Positions 53,878 through 63,119 of a stretch of DNA of 64,000 nucleotides are shown here, piece after piece (position 1 is the stretch's first letter; each line of letters begins with the position of its first letter). The DNA is taken from NCBI RefSeq assembly GCF_003070885.1, contig NZ_CP028913.1, positions 620,001 through 684,000 of the forward strand, written 5' to 3'. The position numbers and the translations under genes were made by a program. This DNA is from Agromyces badenianii. Lineage in GTDB: Bacteria; Actinomycetota; Actinomycetes; Actinomycetales; Microbacteriaceae. The notes beneath the pieces are model-generated. The model saw only the letters and a program-made list of their open reading frames with translations, was not told where the DNA came from and did not search any database.

Positions 53878-54924
53878 TCAGCCGAGCACGTCATCGAGGT
53901 CGTAGGCGATCGGGCGTTCGATCTGCTCGAAGGTGCACGAGCGCGGCTCTCGGTCGGGCCGCCAACGCTCGAATTGGGCCGTGTGCCGGAAGCGATCACC
54001 CTCCAACTGGTCGTAGCGAACCTCCGCGACGAGCTCGGGGCGCAACTGCACGAACGAGACGTCGCGGCCGGAGGAGAAGCGGCTGCGCTCGGTGTCGCCG
54101 GTGACCGCTCCGCCGTCGTCGTCGCGAACGATGTACGGCTCGAGTTCGTCGATGAGCTCGAGTCGCCGGGCATTGCTGAACGCCGACATGCCGCCGACAT
54201 TGCGGAGCCGGCCCTCGTCGTCGTAGAGGCCGAGCAGGATCGAGCCGACGCCCGTTCCCGACGCGTGGATGCGATAGCCGATCGCCACCACATCGGCGGT
54301 GCGGTGGTGCTTGGCCTTCAGCATCACGCGCTTGCCCGGCGAGTACGGCGCAGCGAGCGGCTTCGCGACGACACCGTCGAGCCCGGCCCCCTCGAACTCC
54401 TCGAGCCAGCGCCGGGCGAGTGCGACGTCCGTCGTGATGCGGGTCAACCGGATCGGGTCGCCGATGCCGCCGACGAGCCGTTCGAGCGCGGCTCGGCGCT
54501 TCGAGAACGGTTCGTCGAGCAGCGAGACCCCCTCGGCCTCGATCAGGTCGAAGGCCACGAACATGGCGGGCGTCTCGCGGGAGAGCAGTTCGACCCGGCT
54601 CGCGGCCGGGTGGATGCGCTGGGCGAGCGCCTCCCAATCGAGGCGCGCCCGCCCGGTGCGCGCCGTCGAGATGACGATCTCCCCGTCGAGCACGCACGGC
54701 CCGGGCAGCAGCCTCGTGAACGCCTCCACGAGCTCCGGGAAATACCGGGTGAGGGGCTTCGCCCCGCGGCTGCCGATCTCGACGTGCTCGCCGTCGAAGA
54801 CGACGATGCCGCGGAAGCCGTCCCATTTCGGTTCGTAGGCGAGGCCGCCGTCGACCGAGTCGGGGGCGGGCACGGTCGGCACGGCCTTGGCGAGCATGGG
54901 GGCGACGATCTCGTGGGGCGCCAT
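53878..54924 (-). CDS. ligC: ATP-dependent DNA ligase, LigC-like
   Basis: A 348-residue stand-alone ligase. Motif I is EPKWDGFRG with the nucleophile Lys33, motif IIIa/IV follow as VAFDLIEAEG and LDGVVAKPL, and motif V is KRVMLKAKH (Lys). The OB-fold domain follows to the end. LigC in mycobacteria is a backup ligase; no Ku or LigD polymerase/nuclease is near. ATG 54924 or GTG 54930. Confidence 0.85.
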   Translation of the reverse strand: MAPHEIVAPMLAKAVPTVPAPDSVDGGLAYEPKWDGFRGIVVFDGEHVEIGSRGAKPLTRYFPELVEAFTRLLPGPCVLDGEIVISTARTGRARLDWEALAQRIHPAASRVELLSRETPAMFVAFDLIEAEGVSLLDEPFSKRRAALERLVGGIGDPIRLTRITTDVALARRWLEEFEGAGLDGVVAKPLAAPYSPGKRVMLKAKHHRTADVVAIGYRIHASGTGVGSILLGLYDDEGRLRNVGGMSAFSNARRLELIDELEPYIVRDDDGGAVTGDTERSRFSSGRDVSFVQLRPELVAEVRYDQLEGDRFRHTAQFERWRPDREPRSCTFEQIERPIAYDLDDVLG

Positions 54925-55005
54925 GGCCACAACGATAGGGCGGGATGCCGCGACTGGCGAGGGCTCGAGGCATCCGTTGGCCCGGCGAATCGGCGCGGGC
55001 GACCC

Positions 55006-55521
55006 TCAGATCACGGCGCGCAGGCCGGCCGACAGCGCGGTGTGGTGCTCGAACACGAGGTTCGTCTCGGTGAGGGCGACGGCCGGGTTGGCCGAGAGGT
55101 TCTTCAGCACGAACTGGCGTACGTGGTCGCTGTCGCGCACGCGCACGTGGATGAGGAAGTCTTCAGAGCCGCCGAGGAAGAAGAGCTGGGCGACCTCGGG
55201 CTGGGTGCGCAGCTCGTCGGAGATCTGCTCCATCAGGTGCCGGGCGCCCGGCCGGATGCGCACGCTCACGAGCGCCTGCAGGTGGTAGCCGAGGGCCGCT
55301 GGGTCGATCTCGGCGGTGTAGCGCACGATGACGCCGCGTTCGCGGAGCGAGCGCACCCGGGCGAGGCAGGTCGACGGTGAGACGCCGACGGCGCGGGCGA
55401 GATCGATATTGGGGATGCGGGCGTTCTCGTGCAGTCGGGCGATGATCTGACGGTCGATCGCGTCGAGCACGACGGGCGTGGGCTCGGCGCCGGGTGCGCT
55501 GATCTGCGGTGCGTCGGACAT
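55006..55521 (-). CDS. Lrp/AsnC family regulator (AldR-like)
   Basis: A 171-residue regulator. The winged helix includes DRQIIARLHENARIPNIDLA and VSPSTCLARVRSL; the C-terminal RAM effector domain includes GYHLQALVSVRIRP and VARLFFLGGSEDFLIHV-like segments. The start at 55521 has AAGGA seven bases upstream; ATG 55536 is in frame. It is divergent from alanine dehydrogenase, the arrangement of actinobacterial AldR, which senses alanine or branched amino acids and controls ald. Confidence 0.87.
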   Translation of the reverse strand: MSDAPQISAPGAEPTPVVLDAIDRQIIARLHENARIPNIDLARAVGVSPSTCLARVRSLRERGVIVRYTAEIDPAALGYHLQALVSVRIRPGARHLMEQISDELRTQPEVAQLFFLGGSEDFLIHVRVRDSDHVRQFVLKNLSANPAVALTETNLVFEHHTALSAGLRAVI

Positions 55522-55561
55522 CGGAGCATCCTTCATTCGAACGAGTGCAGCGGATCTTGCG

Positions 55562-55573
55562 ATTCTACCGAAT
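55562..55573. promoter_or_regulatory. Candidate Lrp/AldR operator
   Basis: ATTCTACCGAAT is a symmetric ATTC/GAAT pair in the lrp-ald spacer; related ATTCG and GAATG words recur at 55534, 55596 and 55615. Spacing suits an Lrp-type protein that wraps DNA over several sites. The sites are short and their meaning is inferred. Confidence 0.35.
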
Positions 55574-55666
55574 TTCATGCGGTTGATCTGTCGGATTCGC
55601 GCATACACGGCGAGAATGATGCCACTCATCACCACGAGATTCGGCCCACAGCAATCGGAGCAACCC

Positions 55667-56764
55667 ATGCGCATCGGCGTGCCCGCAGAGATCAAGAACA
55701 ACGAGTTCCGCGTCGCCATGACGCCGGCCGGGGTGCACGCGCTCGCCGGGCGCGGCCATGAGGTGGCGATCCAGGCCGGCGCGGGCACGGGAGCGGGCTA
55801 CCTCGACGCCGAGTACGCAGCGGCCGGCGCCTCGATCGTCGCGACCGCCGCAGAGGCGTGGTCGGCCGATCTCGTGCTGAAGGTCAAGGAGCCGATCGCC
55901 GCCGAGTACGGCTTCCTCCGTGACGACCTGACCCTCTTCACCTACCTGCACCTCGCGGCCGACCTGCCGCTCACCCGGGCCATCCTCGACTCGGGGGTCA
56001 CGGCGATCGCCTACGAGACCGTGCAGCTGGCCGACCGATCGCTGCCGCTGCTGACCCCGATGAGCGAGGTCGCCGGTCGGCTCGCGCCCCAGGTCGGCGC
56101 CGCCGAGCTGCTCGCGTCGCGGGGCGGGCGCGGCGTGCTCCTCGCGGGCGTGCCCGGCACCTCGCCCGCCAAGGTCGTCGTCATCGGCGGCGGTGTCGCC
56201 GGCGAGCAGGCCGCTGCGACCGCGCTCGGCCTCGGCGCCGACGTCACGGTGTTCGACATCTCCCTCCCCAAGCTGCGCGAGATCGACGCCCGATACGACC
56301 ACCGCATCCACACCCTCGCCTCCTCGCCCTACGAGATCGCGCGGCAGCTGAAAGACGCCGACCTCGTCGTGGGCGCCGTGCTCGTTCCCGGCGCCGCCGC
56401 GCCGAAGGTCGTCAGCGACGAGATGGTCGCCGCCATGAAGCCGGGCGCCGTGCTCGTCGACATCGCGATCGACCAGGGCGGATGCTTCGAGGGCTCGCGA
56501 CCGACCACCCACGCCGAACCGACGTTCCGCGTGCACGACGCCATCTACTACTGCGTCGCCAACATGCCCGGCGCCGTGCCCGCGACCTCGACGCCCGCGC
56601 TCACGAACGCGACCCTGCCGTACACGCTGAAGATCGCCGATCTCGGCTGGGAGGCCGCGCTCGCCGCCGACCCGGCGCTCGCCAAGGGACTCAACGCGAC
56701 GGCCGGCCGTCTCACGAACGAGGGTGTCGCCGCCGCGCACGGCCTCGAACTCGCCGTGCACTGA
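55667..56764 (+). CDS. ald: Alanine dehydrogenase
   Basis: A 365-residue enzyme that interconverts L-alanine and pyruvate with NAD+. [18 protein letters not shown] is the usual start; the catalytic Lys and His lie in VLKVKEPI and [10 protein letters not shown]. The NAD loop is [14 protein letters not shown] and the C-terminal [12 protein letters not shown] is diagnostic. Start ATG 55667, preceded by AATCGGAGCAACCC. It is under likely control of the divergent Lrp-type gene. Confidence 0.95.
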   Translation: MRIGVPAEIKNNEFRVAMTPAGVHALAGRGHEVAIQAGAGTGAGYLDAEYAAAGASIVATAAEAWSADLVLKVKEPIAAEYGFLRDDLTLFTYLHLAADLPLTRAILDSGVTAIAYETVQLADRSLPLLTPMSEVAGRLAPQVGAAELLASRGGRGVLLAGVPGTSPAKVVVIGGGVAGEQAAATALGLGADVTVFDISLPKLREIDARYDHRIHTLASSPYEIARQLKDADLVVGAVLVPGAAAPKVVSDEMVAAMKPGAVLVDIAIDQGGCFEGSRPTTHAEPTFRVHDAIYYCVANMPGAVPATSTPALTNATLPYTLKIADLGWEAALAADPALAKGLNATAGRLTNEGVAAAHGLELAVH

Positions 56765-56791
56765 CGGCCGGTCGCGGCCCCGGCGCCTCGT

Positions 56792-57085
56792 TCAGGAGAG
56801 CGTGAGGAAGAGCTTCTCGAGTTCGTCGACGCTCAGTCGCTCCGGGCCATCCGTCGCCCTGGAGTGGTCGGGCGCGGCGAGGCAGTCGCGCATCGCGGTC
56901 GAGATGATCGCGAAGCCGGCCTTGTCGAGGGCGCTCGACACGGCCGAGAGCTGCGTCACGACCGTGCGGCAGTCGGCTCCGGACTCGACGGCCTCGATGA
57001 CGGCGTTGAGCTGACCGCGGGCGCGCTTCAGCCGGTTCGCGATGCGCCGCTGCGTCTCGGCGGTCTCTGCGGTGACGGTCGTCAC
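56792..57085 (-). CDS. CsoR/CstR-family regulator (persulfide-type)
   Basis: A 97-residue four-helix regulator. Two cysteines, Cys39 and Cys68, keep the 29-residue spacing of CsoR-like proteins. The copper-ligand His four residues before the second Cys is Ala64, which removes Cu(I) binding and matches the CstR persulfide sensor subtype. GTG 57085 overlaps the stop of the rhodanese gene (GTGA), so both are one operon. The likely operator is at 57486. Confidence 0.85.
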   Translation of the reverse strand: MTTVTAETAETQRRIANRLKRARGQLNAVIEAVESGADCRTVVTQLSAVSSALDKAGFAIISTAMRDCLAAPDHSRATDGPERLSVDELEKLFLTLS

Positions 57086-57390
57086 GATGCGCCGCCGAGG
57101 GTGACGGGAAGTCCCGCCCGGTACCACGCGATGATGCCGCCGTCGATGTTCACGGCGTCGATGCCCTGCGCTTCGAGGTACTGCGCGGCCTGCGCGCTGC
57201 GACCGCCCGCATGGCAGAGCACGAAGACGGTGGTGTCGCCCGGCACCTCGGCGACCCGTTCGACGAGATCGCCGAGCGGAATGTCGATGGTGCCCTCGAT
57301 GCGGGCCTGGACGAGCTCGTGCGGCTCGCGCACATCGAGGATGACGGCGTCGGCGATCGCGTGGACGTCGTTCGGGGTGGTGGATCGCAC
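57082..57390 (-). CDS. Rhodanese-like domain protein
   Basis: A 102-residue single-domain rhodanese. The active-site loop is FVLCHAGGRSAQAA with the catalytic Cys. It should carry sulfane sulfur as a persulfide. AGGAGCCTCA precedes the GTG start at 57390. It is the first gene of the operon with the CstR-like regulator, consistent with sulfide or persulfide detoxification. Confidence 0.88.
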   Translation of the reverse strand: MRSTTPNDVHAIADAVILDVREPHELVQARIEGTIDIPLGDLVERVAEVPGDTTVFVLCHAGGRSAQAAQYLEAQGIDAVNIDGGIIAWYRAGLPVTLGGAS

Positions 57391-57485
57391 TGAGGCTCCT
57401 GTCGGATCGGGTGATGCGGGCTGCTGCCGGGTGCGTCGCTCAGGCGGCCTCGGGTGCCGGAATCATCCCGGCGACGCTATCACGT

Positions 57486-57500
57486 ATACCCTTGGGGTAT
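57486..57500. promoter_or_regulatory. CsoR/CstR-type operator
   Basis: ATACCCTTGGGGTAT is a near-perfect palindrome with G/C tracts flanked by AT, as found for CsoR and CstR sites. It lies 96 bases before the rhodanese start and 64 bases before the alternative start of the large helicase on the other strand, so it may control either or both. Confidence 0.7.
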
Positions 57501-57563
57501 CCCAACCCGCCCGCGCGCGGCGATGCTCCAAGGAATCCGCGCGATACCACGTATGGTGTCGAT

Positions 57564-60500
57564 GTGCGGCGGCTCGATCGGAATCACGACGAGGAGGACA
57601 TCCTCGACCCCGAGACCGACGCTGCCGCCGAACAACTGACACCGGATCACATGCGACACGACATCACGAGCCCCAACGGCCTCAGCCTCGGCGACCCGGA
57701 CCTGGTCGCGGGCAACGTCGCCGAGCCCGCCTGGCGGCGCTGGCACGCCGAGCTCGCCGCCGTCGGGGGCCGCTCACCGCTCGCCCGCTTCGTCGACACC
57801 CCGCGCACGCGGATCGAACTCTCGACCACGCACCCCGGCGGACTGCCCCAGTTCATCACGGGCAAGTCCACGCTGCTCTCGAGCCTGATCCGCGACGAGC
57901 TCGCCCTCCGCAACGCCAGGCTCGCCGCCGCCGAGATCACCCAGAAGGGCATCGAGCTGCGCTCCGTGCGGGGCATCGAGTCGGTGCACCTCGCGATCGG
58001 CCTCGCCTCCTGGCGCAACGCCGGCGAGGAGTTCCTCGCCCCGGTGCTGCTGCGCCCGCTCGCCATCCGCCGCTACGGGCGCGATTTCGAGCTGAAGCTC
58101 AAGGGCCAGCCGTTCCTGAACCCCGCCCTCGCCCGCGAGCTCCGCGAGCAGTTCCAGATCACCCTCGACGCCGAGGCCTTCGTCGCGCTCGCGATCACGA
58201 ACGGCGTCTTCAAGCCGCAACCGGTGATCGACCGGCTCCGCGGCCTCACGAGCCATCTGCCGTGGTTCCACGTGGCGCCGCGGCTCGTCGTCTCCTCGTT
58301 CGCCGAGGTCGGCCCGGCGATGGTGACGGATGCCGCGAGGCTCGACCACCCCGTGATCGATGCGATCGCCGGCAATCCGGCGTCACGGGCGGCCGTCCTC
58401 GCCGCGACCGGTGAGCGCGTCCGGCCGGTGTCGCAAGACGTGCGGCCGCCGTCGACCGACACGCTGCTGCTCGACGCCGACCCCGAGCAGGAGCAGGTCG
58501 TCGCCGAGATCGAGACCGGCACCTCGGTCGTCGTGAAGACGCTGCCCGGCACCGGCGGCACGCAGACGATCGTGAACGCGATCGGCGCGCTCGTCGCCAA
58601 AGACAAGCGCGTGCTCGTCGTCGGGGCGCGACGGGCGAGTCTCGACGGCATCGCGCACCGCCTCGGCCAGGTCGGGCTCGGCGGCGCCGCCGTGACGACC
58701 GCCGGCCTCCGCCGCGAACTCATCCAATCGATCTCGCGCAATGAGAAGGCCGAGCGCCCGCGGGTGGCCGATGTCGACGACGCGCTCGTGCGCCTCCGCA
58801 AGGTGCTGCTCGACTATCGCACGGCGCTCACCCGCCGAGACCCCGAGCTGCGCGTCTCGGTGCTCGACGCGCTCGGCGAACTCGCCCGGCTCGCGCTCGC
58901 GCCCGAGTCGCCCTCGACGACGGCGCGACTCGACCATGCGGCACTCGTGGCGCTCGCCGACGGCCGCGACGACGTCGCACGCGACCTCGCCCGCGCCGCC
59001 GAACTCGGCGAGTTCCGCTACGGCCCCGGCGATTCGCCGTGGTACGGCGCCTCGTTCACCTCCTCCGCCGAGGCGACGGGTGCGCACGACCTCGCGAAAC
59101 GACTCTCGACGGCCGAACTGCCCCGACTGCTCGGCCGCGGCCGCGCCCTGATCGCCCAGACCCGCCTGCGCGAGTTCGAGTCGGTTGCCGAGCTCGGCGT
59201 GTTCCTGCGATTGCTGCTCGACGTGCGCGAGACGCTCGACCGCTTCCAGCCCTCCGTCTTCGACCGGCCGCTCGGCGAGCTCATCGCGGCGACCTCGTCG
59301 CGCCGTGACTCGCCCGGCATGTCGGGCGCCAACCGTCGTCGTCTGCGCCGGCACGCGCTCGAGTTCGTGCGGCCCGGCGTGCACGTCTCCGATCTCAACG
59401 CGGCGCTCCGCGGCATCCAGCAGCAGCGCACGCTCTGGCAGCGCTACTCCGAAGCGGGCGCGATCCCCGGCGTGCCGGTCGGCATCGACGACGTGCACGT
59501 CGCCTACCAGCACGTCGCGACCGACCTCGCCGCGCTCGACGCGCCGCTCGGCATCGTCGGCACGCCCCGGCAGCTCGCCGCGAGACCGGTTCGAGAGCTC
59601 ACCTCGACGCTCGCCGGACTCGCCGCCGAGTCCGAGGTGCTCACCAACCTGCAGGAACGCACCGCGGTGCTCGGCCGACTCCGCGACCTCGGCCTCGACC
59701 CGCTGCTGCTCGACCTCGCCAAGCGCCACGTGCCCGAGCGCGCCGTCGCCGCCGAGCTCGAGCTCGCCTGGTGGCAGTCGGTGCTCGAGTCGGTGCTGGC
59801 GAGCGAGAAGGCGCTGCTCGGTGCCAACACGACCGTGCTCGACCGGCTCGAGGGCGACTTCCGGCTCGTCGACGAGGCGCATGCCTCGGCAGCGGGCCCT
59901 CAGCTCGCGTGGCGCCTCGCCGAGAACTGGAAGGTCGCGCTCGTCGACCACCCCGACGAGGCGGGCCGGCTGAAGCGGATGCTCCGTGGCGACCGCGTGC
60001 GCCCCGAGGCGCTGCACGCCGAGACGCCGCACCTCTTCCGTGCGCTTGCGCCGGTGTGGCTGGCCTCGCCCTACGACGTCGCCGCGATCGACGACTCGAT
60101 CGTGTTCGACACCGTGATCCTCGTCGACGCCGGGGCCACGAGCATCGCCGAGAACCTCGGCGCGATCCGGCGGGCGAAGCAGGTCGTCGCGTTCGGCGAT
60201 CCCGTCACCCAGACGCCGACGCTCTTCGAGGCCGGCATCGACGACGTCGAGCAGTCGGGGGCTCCGGTGACCGAGCACGGGGTCGACGCCCTGCACGCGG
60301 ACTCTGCGCTCGCCCGTCTCGGCGAGCTGTTGCCGACGCTCACCCTGACGCGAAGCTATCGTGCGGGCGGCGAAGACCTCGCCGAGCTCGTCAACAACCG
60401 CTTCTACGCCGGCCGCATCGTCTCACTGCCGTGGGCTGGCAGCTTCCTCGGCCATGGCAGCCTCGGTCTGCACTACGTCACCGGCAACGGCCTGCCCGAC

Positions 60501-61337
60501 TCCGTCACGGGCACCGTCGAGTCGATCGACTCCGAGGTCGCCAAGGTCGTCGAACTCGTCATGGAGCACGCCGTCAAGCGCCCGCGCGAGTCGCTCATGG
60601 TGATCACCGCGAGCACGAAGCACGCGGCCCGAGTGCACCAGTCGGTGCTCGCGGCCTTCGCCAAGCGCACCGACCTCTCCGACTTCATCCTGAAGGATCG
60701 CGCCGAGCCGTTCACGGTGCTCACGCTCGAGCAGGCCGTCGCCCAGAGCCGCGATCGGGTGATCTTCTCCGTCGGATACGGCCGCACCCCGCACGGACGC
60801 CTGCTCTCGAACTTCGGCTCGCTCGGCGAGCCCGGGGGCGATCGCCTGCTCGCCGTCGGCATGACCAGGGCCCGGCGTTCGATGGACCTCGTCTCGGCGT
60901 TCCGGCCCGAAGACATCGACGAAGACCGCCAGAGCCACGGCGTGCTCGCCCTCGCGAACGTGCTCTCGCAGACCGAGGAGCGCGCAGCAGGCCCAGGGGC
61001 GACCGGTGAGGCGAGCTCGATGCTGCACGACCTCGCCGCGCGGCTCGAGCGGCGCGGCATCCGGGTGAGCGTCGGGCACCGTGGCCGTCTCGCCCTCGCG
61101 GCAGCGAACGCCGGCAAGGCCGTCGTCGTCGAGACCGACGATTCGCTCGCCGGACTCAGCCTGCGCGAATCGCTGCGGCTGCGTCCCGACGTGCTGCGCC
61201 GGCTTGGCTGGCACTACCTGCGGGTGCACAGCTTCGAACTGTTCGGCGATCCCGATGCGGTGGCCTCGCGCGTCGCGTCACTGCTCGGCCGGCCCGAGGT
61301 CGATCGACCGGCGGATGCCGCGGCCGCACGCCGATGA
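57564..61337 (+). CDS. Degenerate SF1 helicase with nuclease-like C-terminal domain
   Basis: About 1257 residues from GTG 57564, or 1228 from ATG 57651; no ribosome site decides. The first 250 residues are unassigned. SF1 motif I reads LPGTGGTQT in place of GPPGTGKSQT, losing the ATP-binding Lys. Walker B is ILVDAGATS instead of VDEAS. Later motifs remain recognisable: VVAFGDPVTQTP (III), LTRSYRAGGEDLA, and LLAVGMTRARRSMDLV (VI). The last 90 residues resemble the REase-like domain called REase_MTES_1575 in Pfam (GRLALAAANAGKAVVVETDD). The Ala/Arg-rich tail ends at 61337, overlapping the next gene. Confidence 0.82.
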   Translation: MRRLDRNHDEEDILDPETDAAAEQLTPDHMRHDITSPNGLSLGDPDLVAGNVAEPAWRRWHAELAAVGGRSPLARFVDTPRTRIELSTTHPGGLPQFITGKSTLLSSLIRDELALRNARLAAAEITQKGIELRSVRGIESVHLAIGLASWRNAGEEFLAPVLLRPLAIRRYGRDFELKLKGQPFLNPALARELREQFQITLDAEAFVALAITNGVFKPQPVIDRLRGLTSHLPWFHVAPRLVVSSFAEVGPAMVTDAARLDHPVIDAIAGNPASRAAVLAATGERVRPVSQDVRPPSTDTLLLDADPEQEQVVAEIETGTSVVVKTLPGTGGTQTIVNAIGALVAKDKRVLVVGARRASLDGIAHRLGQVGLGGAAVTTAGLRRELIQSISRNEKAERPRVADVDDALVRLRKVLLDYRTALTRRDPELRVSVLDALGELARLALAPESPSTTARLDHAALVALADGRDDVARDLARAAELGEFRYGPGDSPWYGASFTSSAEATGAHDLAKRLSTAELPRLLGRGRALIAQTRLREFESVAELGVFLRLLLDVRETLDRFQPSVFDRPLGELIAATSSRRDSPGMSGANRRRLRRHALEFVRPGVHVSDLNAALRGIQQQRTLWQRYSEAGAIPGVPVGIDDVHVAYQHVATDLAALDAPLGIVGTPRQLAARPVRELTSTLAGLAAESEVLTNLQERTAVLGRLRDLGLDPLLLDLAKRHVPERAVAAELELAWWQSVLESVLASEKALLGANTTVLDRLEGDFRLVDEAHASAAGPQLAWRLAENWKVALVDHPDEAGRLKRMLRGDRVRPEALHAETPHLFRALAPVWLASPYDVAAIDDSIVFDTVILVDAGATSIAENLGAIRRAKQVVAFGDPVTQTPTLFEAGIDDVEQSGAPVTEHGVDALHADSALARLGELLPTLTLTRSYRAGGEDLAELVNNRFYAGRIVSLPWAGSFLGHGSLGLHYVTGNGLPDSVTGTVESIDSEVAKVVELVMEHAVKRPRESLMVITASTKHAARVHQSVLAAFAKRTDLSDFILKDRAEPFTVLTLEQAVAQSRDRVIFSVGYGRTPHGRLLSNFGSLGEPGGDRLLAVGMTRARRSMDLVSAFRPEDIDEDRQSHGVLALANVLSQTEERAAGPGATGEASSMLHDLAARLERRGIRVSVGHRGRLALAAANAGKAVVVETDDSLAGLSLRESLRLRPDVLRRLGWHYLRVHSFELFGDPDAVASRVASLLGRPEVDRPADAAAARR

Positions 61338-61534
61338 CCGAGGAACCACGTCAGCGCGTCGAACGCGCCGGGGGTCGGGCGCGCCGGGCGCGGCTCACGC
61401 CGGCACCGGGTTCCGACCCGTCACCGGAGCGGCCCGTGCCGGGCGACGACGAGGCCGCTCCGCCGAAGCGGAAGCGCGCGGCATCCGCCGACGATGACCG
61501 CATCAGCCGCGAACGGCCCCCGCACTGGGGCTGA
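61334..61534 (+). CDS. Small basic/charged hypothetical protein
   Basis: A 66-residue protein rich in Arg, Pro and Ala (for example AGGRARRARLTPAPG and AAPPKRKRAASADDD) that looks disordered. Its ATG overlaps the helicase stop (ATGA), so it is coupled to it. The KRKRAAS stretch could bind nucleic acid. No family recognised. Confidence 0.65.
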   Translation: MTEEPRQRVERAGGRARRARLTPAPGSDPSPERPVPGDDEAAPPKRKRAASADDDRISRERPPHWG

Positions 61535-61543
61535 GCTGCACGC

Positions 61544-62005
61544 TCAGAGTTGCTGGTGCTTGCCGCCCACGGGCTCGCCCACTGCGCCGCGCTGCTCGAC
61601 GAGCAGGTCGCGGATCTGGCCGAGGAGCACGAGTTCGGTCTCGGCTTCGGGCTCGCCCGCATCGGCAGATCCGCCGCGCTTCAGACGATCTTCGGCGTGC
61701 TTCTTCATGGTGTTGATCGGCAGCACGAAGACGAAGTACACGACGGCGGCGACGATCACGAAGGTGAGGACCGCGCCGATGACCGCCCCGAACTTCACCT
61801 CGGCGAAGCTGCCGTCGACCGTCGGGATCTTCCACACGAACGCGCCGTCGAGGCTGTCGGCCTTGAAGATGGCGCCGATCAGCGGGTCGAAGATGTTGGT
61901 CACCAGCGAGTTGACGACCGCCGTGAACGCGGCGCCGATGACGACCGCGACGGCGAGATCGATGACGTTGCCCCGCATGATGAAATCCCGAAAACCCTTG
62001 AGCAC
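61544..62005 (-). CDS. mscL: Large-conductance mechanosensitive channel
   Basis: A 153-residue channel protein. GFRDFIMRGNVIDLAVAVVIG is the usual first helix, FGAVIGAVLTFVIVAAVVYF the second, and the C-terminal helix LLGQIRDLLVEQR follows. It forms a pentamer that opens under membrane tension to protect against osmotic downshock. GTG 62005 is preceded by GAGGAGGGGCA, deciding the start. Confidence 0.95.
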   Translation of the reverse strand: MLKGFRDFIMRGNVIDLAVAVVIGAAFTAVVNSLVTNIFDPLIGAIFKADSLDGAFVWKIPTVDGSFAEVKFGAVIGAVLTFVIVAAVVYFVFVLPINTMKKHAEDRLKRGGSADAGEPEAETELVLLGQIRDLLVEQRGAVGEPVGGKHQQL

Positions 62006-62040
62006 TGCCCCTCCTCGGCTCGTGTCGCCCACTCGGCGAC

Positions 62041-62418
62041 CTATGCCACGCTAGCCGACGAACTTCCGCCGGCTGAGGAACCGCCGCCGGATGATCCCGA
62101 ACCGGAGGACTTCGACGACCCGGTGCTCGACGACCCCGAGCTCGACGACCCGGAGCTCGACGACCCGGAGCTCGACGACCCGGAGCTCGACGACCCGGAG
62201 GAGGAGCCCGAGTCGCTCGACTTCTTCGACTCCGGCGAGCCGCCGCGCGAGTCGGTGCGGTAGAAGCCGGAGCCGTTGAAGGTCACGCCGATCGTGTTGA
62301 AGAGCTTGCGCAGCTTGCCGCCGCACACCTCGCAGACCGTCAACGTGTCGTCGGTGAATGCCTGGTGGATGTCGAAGGCGTTGTCGCACTCGGTGCAACG
62401 GTACGAATAGGTGGGCAT
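62041..62418 (-). CDS. FmdB-type zinc ribbon protein with Ser/Gly tail
   Basis: A 125-residue protein. The zinc ribbon has Cys8, Cys11, Cys29 and Cys32 (RCTECDNAF, TVCEVCGGK) followed by NTIGVTFNGSGFYRTD, typical of the FmdB/CxxC regulatory family. The second half is a low-complexity Ser/Gly stretch with repeated SGSSS units. The family is unknown; formamidase regulation was the first proposal. ATG 62418. Confidence 0.87.
   Translation of the reverse strand: MPTYSYRCTECDNAFDIHQAFTDDTLTVCEVCGGKLRKLFNTIGVTFNGSGFYRTDSRGGSPESKKSSDSGSSSGSSSSGSSSSGSSSSGSSSSGSSSTGSSKSSGSGSSGGGSSAGGSSSASVA
62126..62200. repeat. 15-base in-frame tandem repeat in FmdB tail
   Basis: Five units, the first CTCGACGACCCCGAG and the other four exact CTCGACGACCCGGAG, encode the Ser/Gly tail on the minus strand. 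Such arrays vary in copy number easily, so length polymorphism between strains is expected. Confidence 0.9.
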
Positions 62419-62460
62419 GGAGCTTCTTCCGATTTCGGGCGACGCGCCGGCAGGAGCCGG

Positions 62461-63039
62461 TCAGAACGCGATGATGCGCGTGGGTGTCACGACGCCGTTG
62501 ACGGGCTGATCGTGCACCTCACGCGGCACGGTCTCGACGAACTCGCTGTCGAAGACCACGGCGTACACCGGAGGACATTTTCCCATCGAACCGAGGGTCT
62601 TGTCGAAATAGCCCCGTCCCCAGCCGAGCCGCATGCCCGTCGCGTCGATGGCCGCGGCCGGCACGACGATGAGGTCGACGTCGTTGATCGCCATCGGCCC
62701 GAGCAGCTCGCCCACCGCTTCGGGGGCGCCGAAGAGGCCGAGGGTCTCGGTCTCCTCTTCGCCGACGGTCCAGTCGAGCAGGCCGTCTTCACGCGTGACC
62801 GGGAACAGCACGCGGATGCCGCGGGCCTCCGCCCAGCTCACGAACGGCCGCGTGTCGGGCTCCGTCGGCATCGAGAGGTAGCACGACAGGCTCGTCGCCT
62901 CGGTCGAACCGATGAGCTCTTCAAGACGGGCTGTGATGCCCTCGGTCGCCAGTTCCCGTTCACGGGCCGACATGTTCTGCCGACGCTCGCGGAGCTCGGC
63001 GCGGAGCACGCGCTTCTGGACATCCGGATCCTCGGGCAT
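62461..63039 (-). CDS. 5-formyltetrahydrofolate cyclo-ligase
   Basis: A 192-residue enzyme. MRLGWGRGYFDKTL is the folate/ATP signature, preceded by VDLIVVPAAAID. It uses ATP to convert 5-formyl-THF to 5,10-methenyl-THF in one-carbon metabolism. Start ATG 63039; the ATG at 63048 is out of consideration only because family starts are shorter. It is divergent from galU. Confidence 0.9.
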   Translation of the reverse strand: MPEDPDVQKRVLRAELRERRQNMSARERELATEGITARLEELIGSTEATSLSCYLSMPTEPDTRPFVSWAEARGIRVLFPVTREDGLLDWTVGEEETETLGLFGAPEAVGELLGPMAINDVDLIVVPAAAIDATGMRLGWGRGYFDKTLGSMGKCPPVYAVVFDSEFVETVPREVHDQPVNGVVTPTRIIAF

Positions 63040-63119
63040 GGCACACATCCTAGGCGGATGCGGCACCGCGCGTTCCGGCCTCCGCGTGCTCGGCCGCATC
63101 GACCGTTACGCTGAATCTC

